NCBI RefSeq assembly: GCF_900142015.1
Contig: NZ_FQZN01000023.1
Coordinates: 36,538 to 100,537, forward strand
Source of the DNA: Bacteroides stercorirosoris
GTDB taxonomy: Bacteria > Bacteroidota > Bacteroidia > Bacteroidales > Bacteroidaceae
Reading direction: 5' to 3'
DNA length: 64,000 nt
Position 1 is the first letter of the stretch; each line of letters opens with the position of its first letter. The notes beneath the pieces were generated by a model. That model made no database searches. It was not told the DNA's origin and was given only the letters and a program-made list of their open reading frames with translations. The translations under genes and the position numbers were made by a program. Positions 1 through 8,415 of the stretch are shown piece after piece.

Positions 1-950
1 AGCATATTGAACACGCCGAAGCCGACTTCGTATGCCTTTTCGGGACTGCTGACGATGAGTCCGAAGGCGTTCAATATCGTATATCCCACACTGTCGCTGG
101 CTTGTGTAGCCACCAATCCCAGTTTATCAAGGAATGCATACAGCGCGCCTGCATCTACATAGTTTTCAAAATAGTAGTTCATGGCACTTCCCCACATGGC
201 CAATGTTGTGAAGAGGAAGAGTGTCAGGATAAACATAGCCCGCCAGGGGACGTTCTTGAATACATCCTTTATATCTTTCTTAGTATCTGTCTTCTGGCTT
301 GCCGGCGGCGTGATGCGTTCGCGGCTGGAGAAGAAAGTGATGACCAGGAACACGAGACCAATCACTGCAAACAGGGAGATGGTGCACAACCAGCCGTGCC
401 CCTTGTCACCGCTCTCACCCGCAAATTTGCTTACCAACGGCAGCGTCAGACCTTGTACGACGAACTGCGCGATAGTGGCAGCCACGAAGCGGATGGAGGT
501 AATGCTGGTGCGTTCCTTGATGTCGCTCGACATCACACCACCCAGTGATGCATACGGGGTGTTATTGAAGGAGTAGAGCGTCATTAATAAGGTATAGGAG
601 ATGGTTGCGTATACTGCCACCAGTCCTTTGTCCTCGATGCCGGGATTATAGAATGCCAGTACGTAGAACACCATGAACGGCAATGCTGTCCAGAGTACCC
701 ACGGGCGGTATTTGCCCCACTTGCTCTGTGTCCGGTCGGACAGTATACCTACGGTCGGGTCGACGAAAGCGTCCACAATGCGGGCAATCAGCATGACCGA
801 CCCGGCAATGGCACCTTCCAGACCGAATACATCGGTATAAAACTTGGTTTGATAAATCATCATCATCTGGAACACAAGGTTCGCAGAGCAATCTCCTAAA
901 CTATAACCGATCTTCTCGGCCATAGACACTTTTTGACTTAGTGCGTTCAT
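1..950 (-). CDS. GPH-family sugar:cation symporter (3' end beyond window)
   Basis: Inner-membrane MFS transporter of the glycoside-pentoside-hexuronide:cation symporter family, expected to carry mono- or oligosaccharides released by the PUL enzymes across the inner membrane. Translation from the ATG at 948-950 gives 316 residues without a stop before the window edge, so the C-terminus is missing. Near the N-terminus it shows the family pattern EKIGYSLGD, then ARIVDAFVDPTVGILSDRT, the conserved helix 2-3 loop of GPH/MelB-like carriers, followed by several hydrophobic helices. It lies 15 bp after the esterase gene on the same strand, so it is probably the last or a late gene of the xylan PUL transcript. 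The exact substrate (xylo-oligosaccharide, xylose or galactoside) is inferred only from the neighbours. Confidence 0.85.
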   Translation of the reverse strand, partial: MNALSQKVSMAEKIGYSLGDCSANLVFQMMMIYQTKFYTDVFGLEGAIAGSVMLIARIVDAFVDPTVGILSDRTQSKWGKYRPWVLWTALPFMVFYVLAFYNPGIEDKGLVAVYATISYTLLMTLYSFNNTPYASLGGVMSSDIKERTSITSIRFVAATIAQFVVQGLTLPLVSKFAGESGDKGHGWLCTISLFAVIGLVFLVITFFSSRERITPPASQKTDTKKDIKDVFKNVPWRAMFILTLFLFTTLAMWGSAMNYYFENYVDAGALYAFLDKLGLVATQASDSVGYTILNAFGLIVSSPEKAYEVGFGVFNM

Positions 951-965
951 AGTGCTGTATTATTG

Positions 966-2660
966 TTATTTTTTAGTTTTCTGTTCCTGTTCCCGGCAAT
1001 CCTGCCATACACTTTCGGCTGCACGGTTACCCAGTGTTTTCTTGTCCAGTGGATGAATGTCGTTCCATTCGCCCAGGTCGCTGTTGCGGATAAGACGGGT
1101 GTTCCGGTTGCTTTCCGCCACCCGTGCCTGTTCCTTGCGCATTTCAGCCCAGGCCCGGCACCCACCTGTATCTTCTTTCGACAGGAAGTCTGCCAGTTCA
1201 ACGATATAGAAGGGCAGTTCCGGATTGTTGAATGTGCGTCGCCAGTCGGCAATCATGGCTGTCAGCAGGCCGGCATATTCGTTGCGGCGGTCTACGTTCG
1301 ACTCCCCCTGATACCAGAGTACGCCGCGTATGCCGTAGTTTTGCAGCGGGGCAATCATGGCATTGTAGAGGCATATCGGTTTGTAGCAGAAGAACATCAT
1401 TCCCGGAGCAGGGGGCATGGCGGCGCCCAACCTGTATTTCCATTCTCCCAGCAGGCTCACTTCTTCGTTTCCGCATATAATCTTATAAGGTTTCTCCTTG
1501 ACGAAATGCGGATAGCCGTTGTTGCTGATGAGGCGTACGGTGACGGTATTCTTTCCGGCTTTCAGCACACCTGCCGGAACGGTATAAATGCGCGGCGGGT
1601 ATTGATAGGAAATCGTTCCGACAAATGTGCCGTTCACATACACAGAGTCAGCGTCTACCATACAGCCTAAACGCAGGGTTGCTTCCTGGCCGTTCCAGCT
1701 CTGCGGAACTTCCACTTCCTTGCGGAACCAGTGCGAACCATTGATAGGGTTCAAACCATTGCTTCCCCAGTCGGTGGAATATAAATCAACCGTCTTCCAG
1801 TCTTTGTCATCATAGTTGGCGGCATACCAGGGAGTGGCTTCATGCAGTCCCGCATCCCCGCGATAGAGGGAGACGTTCCAGCGATGGAAACTCTGACCTT
1901 CCGTTTGCTTGATACTTTTCAGGAAAGCATCGTCTTCATACTGCCGTTTATCATTAATATACTTTGGAAATTCTTTCAGTCCTTCTTCGCTTATCCAGGC
2001 CTCTACGGGCGTCCCTCCCCAACTGGAATTAATCAGTCCGACGGGAATACCACTCTTTTCGTACATGGCTTTGGCAAAGAAGTAAGCCAGTGCCGAGAAG
2101 TCCATCACATTCTTTTGTGTGAGGGGTTTCCAGTCTGCATAATCCGGAAGGTCCTCCTGCGGTGCATGGAAATTGAAAAGATTAGGTACTTTCAGCAGTC
2201 GTATCTCTGTGTTTTCATAAGCAGCAATTTCATCACGGAACATATCCGTTACCCGGCTGACAGGCAGCTCCATGTTAGATTGTCCGGAACATAACCAGAC
2301 GTCTCCCACCAGAATATCTTTCAGTTCAATGTCGTTTACTTGCAGGACGTAGGGACCACCGGGTTTCATGGCGGGCAGGGTGATGCTCCACTTGCCGTCT
2401 GCGTCTGCCGTAGCGGTGTAAACAGCTTTTAGTTTTCCGCTTTTCACTCCGTTAGGGGTGGCATTTTTCAGAAATCTTACCTGTATGTCCTCACCTGCAT
2501 CAGCCGTTCCCCATACTTTGACGGGTTGTTCGCGTTGCAGTACCATTCCGTCAGAAATCAAGGCAGGCAACTTTACCTTTGCATCCACCCTGGAAGTGGC
2601 GCAAAAGCAAAGCAGTACTGCCAGACTCAACCTAACTTTATTAAAACTAACCTTATTCAT
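966..2660 (-). CDS. Sialate O-acetylesterase-like carbohydrate esterase (CE20-like)
   Basis: A 564-residue secreted SGNH-fold esterase of the sialate O-acetylesterase family, predicted to remove acetyl groups from xylan or its oligosaccharides so that the GH enzymes can act. An N-terminal signal peptide is present (about residues 1-27). The nucleophile motif SGQSNM lies at 125-130 with Ser128. The late D-I-H triad segment is at 534-536 (DIHP). Between about 268 and 385 a jelly-roll domain resembling the GH2 sugar-binding fold is inserted in the SGNH domain, the arrangement known in CE20 acetylesterases. It lies between the GH35 gene and the GPH transporter, all on the minus strand. True sialic acid activity is unlikely in a locus with a xylanase. 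Family assignment is firm; the acetyl-xylan or xyloglucan target is inference. Confidence 0.82.
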   Translation of the reverse strand: MNKVSFNKVRLSLAVLLCFCATSRVDAKVKLPALISDGMVLQREQPVKVWGTADAGEDIQVRFLKNATPNGVKSGKLKAVYTATADADGKWSITLPAMKPGGPYVLQVNDIELKDILVGDVWLCSGQSNMELPVSRVTDMFRDEIAAYENTEIRLLKVPNLFNFHAPQEDLPDYADWKPLTQKNVMDFSALAYFFAKAMYEKSGIPVGLINSSWGGTPVEAWISEEGLKEFPKYINDKRQYEDDAFLKSIKQTEGQSFHRWNVSLYRGDAGLHEATPWYAANYDDKDWKTVDLYSTDWGSNGLNPINGSHWFRKEVEVPQSWNGQEATLRLGCMVDADSVYVNGTFVGTISYQYPPRIYTVPAGVLKAGKNTVTVRLISNNGYPHFVKEKPYKIICGNEEVSLLGEWKYRLGAAMPPAPGMMFFCYKPICLYNAMIAPLQNYGIRGVLWYQGESNVDRRNEYAGLLTAMIADWRRTFNNPELPFYIVELADFLSKEDTGGCRAWAEMRKEQARVAESNRNTRLIRNSDLGEWNDIHPLDKKTLGNRAAESVWQDCREQEQKTKK

Positions 2661-2685
2661 ATCTCGTTTTATCTTTTTAGTTCTT

Positions 2686-2773
2686 CTTTTGATAAACTGT
2701 CAGTCTACCTTAGTCTGACTACACGATTACCTTAGTCTGAACCTTAGTCTACCCTAGACTAATCGTTAGTCTA
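2686..2773. repeat. Intergenic array with 22-bp period (4 units)
   Basis: Four consecutive 22-bp units starting at 2686, 2708, 2730 and 2752 lie between the GH35 and esterase genes. The core is TTAGTCT (2710, 2732, 2744, 2766) with one inverted copy, AGACTAA, at 2756. CCTTAGTCTGA repeats at 2708 and 2730, and TTAGTCTA at 2744 and 2766, each exactly 22 bp apart. The array would be transcribed inside the PUL mRNA. Confidence 0.75.
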
Positions 2774-2787
2774 AGTCTTAAAATATG

Positions 2788-4500
2788 TTATTTATACTCA
2801 TACAGCTTCACGTGCAGGATGCGGAAATCCCCCACCGATATGCGTACATGGCGTCCCTGATGGTCCTGATCGCCATTCAGCCGACGAATATACGAGAACG
2901 TACCGTCTTCATTCACCTTTACCTCGTCCACTGAACCAATGCCACAACGGGCACCCTTCCACGTCACCTTATCACTTGTCACTTTCTCCCCCTTGCCTCC
3001 TGTCTGGGCGAAACCGTCTTCGCCCAAAGCCTGTGCCTTGGTCTGGTTTTCAGTGGTCTTTTCAAATTCGATGACGATGCCGCTGCCTGCTACGATATAT
3101 TCATTCGGAGCGAGTCGCAGCAGGATGCCGCCTCCTTCGGGCCATGTGCTGCCGTCCCGGGCGCGCGGGTCCCAGGGTAGGGTGAAGAAGTGGCGGCAGA
3201 TTATCTTTAAATCATCCTGATAGAGGATGCGTTCTTTATTTTCCTGGTCGAAGAGTAATCCTTTCATTACACCTTTGCCTTGATACCGGGTCAGGAGAGG
3301 CATCGACTCTTTCAATGTTTTATAGCTTTTTACCAACGGGGCGTTGGGGGAGTCGGAACCGTCTTCAATGGAGAACGGGCTGATGCCGATGGCGTCGTGT
3401 TCGCCGAAGATATAGAAAGCCCTTACACCATTATTATCCGTCAGTTTTATTTCGGGGATGAACAGCGGGTTGTTGTGCAGTTTGTATTTAGCTACCCAGT
3501 CCGTGAAACCATTGTCGTACAGGTCGGGTGCAAGTAAATCAATGCTGGGTGCTCCGCAGTGCCATACGTCGATAAGATGTGCCAACGGACCGGCGGAAGG
3601 ATATTCACCGGGTTTGCGGTTGCGGCTGTTCATGGCTGCGTTCACATAAAGCGGAACATTATAGATAGACCGGGCTTCCTGCGCCATTCTTTCCACATAG
3701 CGGGCATAGTGCCAGGCCATAAAAAGCTCGTCGGTATAGATGTCGGCCCCGAATACTTCCTGCCAGGTGCCTTGCTTCTTGCAGCCCTGGCTTTCCCATT
3801 TTCTGAGCATTTCAGGATGGAGCGTCTTCTTGTTCTTTTGCAGGTACTTCATCAGTTCAGCAGGAACCGGCGCATTGAACAGCGCATTGGCTTCTTTGGA
3901 GTAGTCCCTTGCATTTTCCAGCATACCTATCTCATTTTCTATTTGTATCATGATGACGGTGCCTTCCTCTTTATCAATGTCTGCAATGTGTTTCATCCAC
4001 CCGGAAAAAGCGCGGCTGTCTGCCTGATAAACATTTTCGGAGAATGCGCTGGCTATTTCGAGTGGTTTTCCGCTTTGGGTATAAGCGCGCGGATATTTCT
4101 TATAGTTTTCCTTGAACCAAAGGGGAGCATAGCAACTCATGGAGTTCTTCCAGGCTCCGAACCAGAGGAAGACTACTTTCAGACCGTTTTGCCGGGCCTG
4201 ACGGATGACTTTGTCTGTGAGTGTGAAGTCGAATTGGCCTTCTTGCGGTTCGGTCAAATCCCAGTATGCCGGAACGAGTACTGTGTTCAGTCCCATGCGT
4301 TGCAGTTTCGGGAAAATACGTTCGATGTCTTCTGTGCAGGCAGCAGATGAGTTTCCTAATTCACCGCCTAAGATAAGAAAAGGCTTGCCGTCCACTACCA
4401 GTTGCGTGGCAGTACCTTGTTTCTGCAATGTACTTCTCTGGGCATTTGCTTGTCCGAATGTAATAAGACTGATTGCCAAAAATAAAATCCAATTCTTCAT
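2788..4500 (-). CDS. GH35 beta-galactosidase-type enzyme with DUF5597-like tail
   Basis: Secreted glycoside hydrolase of family 35, whose members remove terminal beta-galactosyl (sometimes other) residues by a retaining mechanism. Starting at the ATG at 4498-4500 gives 570 residues with a clean signal peptide (MKNWILFLAISLITFGQANA); the longer reading frame upstream adds 14 polar residues in front of it and is rejected. The TIM barrel shows acid/base Glu190 in IQIENEIG and the likely nucleophile Glu350 in LFIPEIK. The C-terminal roughly 150 residues are beta-rich and resemble the DUF5597 extension common in Bacteroides GH35 proteins. It sits downstream of the GH10 xylanase in the same orientation. 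In this setting it may trim galactose decorations of complex xylan; the substrate is inferred. Confidence 0.85.
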   Translation of the reverse strand: MKNWILFLAISLITFGQANAQRSTLQKQGTATQLVVDGKPFLILGGELGNSSAACTEDIERIFPKLQRMGLNTVLVPAYWDLTEPQEGQFDFTLTDKVIRQARQNGLKVVFLWFGAWKNSMSCYAPLWFKENYKKYPRAYTQSGKPLEIASAFSENVYQADSRAFSGWMKHIADIDKEEGTVIMIQIENEIGMLENARDYSKEANALFNAPVPAELMKYLQKNKKTLHPEMLRKWESQGCKKQGTWQEVFGADIYTDELFMAWHYARYVERMAQEARSIYNVPLYVNAAMNSRNRKPGEYPSAGPLAHLIDVWHCGAPSIDLLAPDLYDNGFTDWVAKYKLHNNPLFIPEIKLTDNNGVRAFYIFGEHDAIGISPFSIEDGSDSPNAPLVKSYKTLKESMPLLTRYQGKGVMKGLLFDQENKERILYQDDLKIICRHFFTLPWDPRARDGSTWPEGGGILLRLAPNEYIVAGSGIVIEFEKTTENQTKAQALGEDGFAQTGGKGEKVTSDKVTWKGARCGIGSVDEVKVNEDGTFSYIRRLNGDQDHQGRHVRISVGDFRILHVKLYEYK

Positions 4501-4593
4501 TGTTTGCTGGTATTGATTTGAACTGTTTCGTTTATCGTACATCTTCCTGTTTCAGGGGGAGGAAAGGGCGTTTTGTTACAAGATTTAATGGAG

Positions 4594-4623
4594 AATTTGG
4601 TAAGGCCGGAGCCTTACCAAATT
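4594..4623. other. Perfect stem-loop between the GH10 and GH35 genes
   Basis: A 13-bp perfect stem (AATTTGGTAAGGC at 4594-4606 pairing with 4611-4623) closes a 4-nt CGGA loop, just after the GH10 stop on the minus strand. No T-run follows on that strand, so it is more likely an mRNA-stabilising or processing hairpin than an intrinsic terminator. It could set the level of the distal PUL genes. Confidence 0.7.
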
Positions 4624-4638
4624 TCCTGTCTTCACTCA

Positions 4639-6963
4639 TTATTCAGCAGGAGTCTCCTCCTCTGTTTCATATGCATTCTTCCAGTCGTCACCGCTGAAGT
4701 CTTCGCTTATATCTTTTCCGGCAATTCCGTCGCATACGCCTTTATAGGCATGTTTGCGTCCGTAGTTTGCGTCGAATAAGTTAGGAGTATCACCGGATAA
4801 CCAGTATTCATGCTCTGCGGCATTGTCGCTCAGCGTCCAGATAGTGATACCTGATTGTTGGGCCTCGGGAACATTCTCTTTGTATGATTCGAAAATCATC
4901 TGGTAGACGTTTGCCTGAGTCTCCAACTGTTCGGCAGAAGGACTGGAAGTTCCTAACGCCACATCCAGTTCGGTGACGCGAACCAGCTTGCCGGTAGCGG
5001 CCATGGTCTGGAACATGGCATCGATTTGTGCTCTTGTGATGCTGGCGGCTTGTACGTGCATCTGGGTACCGATACCGTCAACAACCTGTCCGTTATCCTC
5101 AATATATTTCACGAAGTCTATCAAGGCAGCCAGCTTGCTTGGGTTTGTTTCCAGGTTATAGTCATTGACATAAAGTTTGGTATCGGCAGGCGCATATTTG
5201 CGTGCATACTCGAAGGCCTTCACTGCATATTCCTTTCCGATGTAGTACCCCCAATAGAAGTGATCGCTTGCCCAGTTCAGGCTCAGACCACTTGCCGGAT
5301 CTTCTACAGGCGCTGTGTCGGGAGCATCGTCTCCGTTGCTCATGAAGTTGCCGTCTATGCCACGCCATTGGTTGTTGTCGGCGATAGGCTCGTTGATGAC
5401 ATCCCATTCCGTTACGCGGTCCATTCCCGGATGTTCCAGCATGCCTTTAATCCATGCTTCCATGGCACCCAACAGGGCGGTTTTCTTTTCTTCGGCAGTC
5501 TTGAACTTATAAGTGATGCCACCGTTGCTTCTCGCTGCCATGGTCGCTACGGCAACTTCCTCGAACGGTTCGGTAGATATTATTACATCATCAATCAGAT
5601 ACGTACCGGCTTTCAAGCCTAAATCGAAATTAATGCCCGTAATGTTTGCGCCCGCTTCAATTTCCCACTCTATGCGTTGCCATTCGGAGGCGACTACTTG
5701 ATTGGGCTGGTAATTGGTATCACCGCTTCCGGACTCTATCGAGGTTGACATACGTGCCGAACCTGACCCCGAAGCCATCTTTATATAATAGGATATGTAG
5801 AGTTTGGTGCCTTTGGTGACGGGTTGGAGCAGATCGCTGTGAATCTGTACTTTCCACTCTCCACCTGCATTATCCGCAGCATTGACTACTTGCAGACAGC
5901 CTTTTGCTTTGTTGCCTTCCGAGTCGTTCCAGGTGTTGCATCCGTCGTCACCGTTCCATTTACTCCAATTCTGGATATCTTCCGTGAAGCTTCCGTTCAC
6001 CAGTAAATTGGTTCTGTGCGCATCAGGGTCTTCAATCTTCTTGCCGAACTTGAAGTCATCCACCCACAGATTGCTTCCCGGCGTTCCACCGAACTGGATA
6101 CCTATGCGTTCAATGTCTTTAGTATCACTTTCTGTATAGGTAAATTCACCTGTGCATCGAATCCACTCGCTTGGTGCGGTGAATTTCTCTTTATAAATAC
6201 CTCCATAAGATGCATTCTGGCCTATAAACTGAACTTCAAGCCCGGCATCCGATTTTACCCAGAATGAGTAAGCATATGTTACTCCTATCTCAAGCACTCC
6301 GGTAGGCCAGAACAACTGACAATCATAATTGACGTTTGTTTCATTGGTCATCGTGAAATGCAGGGCATAGTCACTGTCATGCCCCGGTTGTTCTACGGCA
6401 TAAGTATATTTACCCCACAGACCTGTCCAGCCTTCTGCGTTTCCGCCTTCAAAGCCGTAGTTGCCGACAATGTTCTCGCATACGTCGTCATCATCTACTT
6501 CGATGATTACTTCCGGGGCAATCAACGATTTCAGATACGTTTGTCTTTGTTGAGTGTGCCAAAGGAAGTTGTGCCCGTATATCTTGATATCGGCAGGCAC
6601 TGCGTTCAGGAATGCATCAATGGTCGTGAAGTCCAGATCACCATTGTTCTTTACCACAGACGAATGTTTCATCGCATTTCCCGTAGTGAACATCTGAAAG
6701 TTAGCATCGGCCACGGCTTTGTATGCCGCGTCATTGATATACAAGTCGGCTCCCAGGCCAAGACCTATTGTCATATTGGGCGTATACTGTGCCGCATAGG
6801 TCTTGATATAGTCATAGTTCGCTATCTTTTCCTTTAAAGCGAGGGGAATGTCGGAAGCTGTGACACTTCCGTCGGATTCTTTCCATTCCATGATCTGGTC
6901 GTCGCAACTACTCCATGTCAGTGCGCAAACCATTAGCGGAAGAATAATTCTATTTAGTTTCAT
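4639..6963 (-). CDS. GH10 endo-1,4-beta-xylanase with two inserted CBM4-type modules, lipoprotein
   Basis: Cell-surface endo-xylanase of 774 residues that cuts the beta-1,4-xylan backbone so that fragments can enter through the SusC/SusD pair. The signal peptide ends in a lipobox with Cys20, followed by DDQ, an acidic stretch typical of surface export of Bacteroides lipoproteins. The GH10 barrel begins near residue 40; the conserved GHNFLWH segment is at 130-136. The barrel is then interrupted by two tandem carbohydrate-binding modules (about 165-305 and 318-465, each ending in a VDD or IDD strand). The barrel resumes near 480, with acid/base Glu525 in DVINEP and nucleophile Glu665 in VTELDV. 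Insertion of CBM4 modules in the barrel is known for Bacteroidetes PUL xylanases. It follows the glycan-binding protein gene in the operon. Confidence 0.95.
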   Translation of the reverse strand: MKLNRIILPLMVCALTWSSCDDQIMEWKESDGSVTASDIPLALKEKIANYDYIKTYAAQYTPNMTIGLGLGADLYINDAAYKAVADANFQMFTTGNAMKHSSVVKNNGDLDFTTIDAFLNAVPADIKIYGHNFLWHTQQRQTYLKSLIAPEVIIEVDDDDVCENIVGNYGFEGGNAEGWTGLWGKYTYAVEQPGHDSDYALHFTMTNETNVNYDCQLFWPTGVLEIGVTYAYSFWVKSDAGLEVQFIGQNASYGGIYKEKFTAPSEWIRCTGEFTYTESDTKDIERIGIQFGGTPGSNLWVDDFKFGKKIEDPDAHRTNLLVNGSFTEDIQNWSKWNGDDGCNTWNDSEGNKAKGCLQVVNAADNAGGEWKVQIHSDLLQPVTKGTKLYISYYIKMASGSGSARMSTSIESGSGDTNYQPNQVVASEWQRIEWEIEAGANITGINFDLGLKAGTYLIDDVIISTEPFEEVAVATMAARSNGGITYKFKTAEEKKTALLGAMEAWIKGMLEHPGMDRVTEWDVINEPIADNNQWRGIDGNFMSNGDDAPDTAPVEDPASGLSLNWASDHFYWGYYIGKEYAVKAFEYARKYAPADTKLYVNDYNLETNPSKLAALIDFVKYIEDNGQVVDGIGTQMHVQAASITRAQIDAMFQTMAATGKLVRVTELDVALGTSSPSAEQLETQANVYQMIFESYKENVPEAQQSGITIWTLSDNAAEHEYWLSGDTPNLFDANYGRKHAYKGVCDGIAGKDISEDFSGDDWKNAYETEEETPAE

Positions 6964-6995
6964 AATTCTTAATGTTTAATTTGTTTCTACTGAGT

Positions 6996-8399
6996 TTATT
7001 CCGTAGTTTCTTCATCTTCGGGATAGTCGGAAATCACGATGTTCTTGCAGGGTACTACGCGCCAATTATCCAGGTAGATGCGGCTTGCGAAAGCGGTAGA
7101 TGTGACACTCACATCCTGATAGGTGAAGTCCGTATTTACGAAACCGATACCGAAGTTCCTGTAAGTAGCGGCATTACGGTCGTCTACCACATTCTGGAAT
7201 ACCGGACTTTCTTTATCCTCTATCATAGTGGCATACTTGTTGAATTTGCTAAATGGAATGGTTACAGTCTGCCAGCCCGTGGTTGAGAATGGAACAATGG
7301 CACCATCCTGAATCCAGGGTACATAGAATGCCACTTGGTTGGAAGCACCGTCGTCGTCGGAACCGATACCGGCGAAGTTGAAGTTGTTGACCAAGCATAT
7401 CTGTAAGTGTCCGGTACCGCTCCATGTGTCGGGCACGTAGACGTCGAACTGCAACGCTACTTCACTCAGTGGAGTGGTTGCCGGGATGTAGGAATACATA
7501 CGGCTCCAGTCGTCTGCCGCATCATCGTTGCCGGCTGTCCAACATTCGGACACACGGGGTTTGCCGGATATGACTCCTGCATCTATCAGACGTTGGGGAA
7601 CAATCTGAACGCATTTGCCGCGTCCGCTGTCGTATGGATCTTCCACGAGGTCGTCGGCATTTATCATAGAGCCGGTTTCTGTCCAGCTCCAGAAGCCTTG
7701 GGTGCCTTTGCCGTCGAAGTCGAGTATCACACAGTCTGTAAAGTTGAAGTAAGCCGGGGTGGCAGCTTGTCCGTTGGCACCTTCGGAGTAGATGGAACCA
7801 CCTGCCGAAACATTTTCAGGCATGATGAATGAATACCATTCACCGTCTTTGTCACTCTCGATGTCGGTTGTGATTTCCGTTCCGCCGGGCAGGGTTACTT
7901 TGGTGGTTTCCTGCAGGCCTGTTCCGTAGACGGTAACTATTTCTCCGGCTTTGGGCATCGTATTGTTGATGCCGGTTATCGTAGGTGAAGCTGCGCGAAT
8001 GATGAAAGGATAGTCCAGCGTGGCGTTATCTTTCGCAAAGCGGATGACATTGCGGTCTTCTTCTTCGGCCTCTTCAACGGGCGTATTGCTGTTGATTTGG
8101 ATTAGCATGGAGTGGTCTGTCACATAAGCGCGGTTGAAGTAAGTTTCATATCCGTTGATGTAGACTTTCTTCATGCCATAGAGCCCGCTTCCTTCTACCC
8201 GGATCAGTTGTCCGAGGCGTGCAAAAGTTACGGGACGGTCGGGTACGGATGATTCGTAGTCTTCCAGATAGATCTTGTCAACTACTATTTCTACGCTTTG
8301 GTATTTGCCGTCAAAGTATTCATCCTCCTCATTGCATGAGGTGAGGCCTGCTGCCAGGCATGACAAGCATAATATCCATATATATTTTAAGCTTTTCAT
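6996..8399 (-). CDS. Surface glycan-binding lipoprotein of the xylan PUL (IPT/TIG domains, SusE/F position)
   Basis: Outer-membrane lipoprotein of 467 residues expected to bind xylan on the cell surface and feed it to SusC/SusD. The signal peptide ends with LTSC (Cys22), followed by NEEDEYFDG, an acidic surface-export signal. After a linker come two Ig-like IPT/TIG segments (about 50-130 and 135-215, the second with GTGLQETTKVTLPGG), then a beta-sandwich binding domain from about 225 to 455 rich in Trp (WSW, WSRMYSY, WSGTGHLQ). This layout matches the glycan-binding proteins encoded after susD in xylan PULs. It lies between susD (16 bp away) and the xylanase gene (32 bp away). No catalytic motifs are seen. 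Confidence 0.85.
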   Translation of the reverse strand: MKSLKYIWILCLSCLAAGLTSCNEEDEYFDGKYQSVEIVVDKIYLEDYESSVPDRPVTFARLGQLIRVEGSGLYGMKKVYINGYETYFNRAYVTDHSMLIQINSNTPVEEAEEEDRNVIRFAKDNATLDYPFIIRAASPTITGINNTMPKAGEIVTVYGTGLQETTKVTLPGGTEITTDIESDKDGEWYSFIMPENVSAGGSIYSEGANGQAATPAYFNFTDCVILDFDGKGTQGFWSWTETGSMINADDLVEDPYDSGRGKCVQIVPQRLIDAGVISGKPRVSECWTAGNDDAADDWSRMYSYIPATTPLSEVALQFDVYVPDTWSGTGHLQICLVNNFNFAGIGSDDDGASNQVAFYVPWIQDGAIVPFSTTGWQTVTIPFSKFNKYATMIEDKESPVFQNVVDDRNAATYRNFGIGFVNTDFTYQDVSVTSTAFASRIYLDNWRVVPCKNIVISDYPEDEETTE

Positions 8400-8415
8400 A
8401 TCTTCTTATAGTTTG

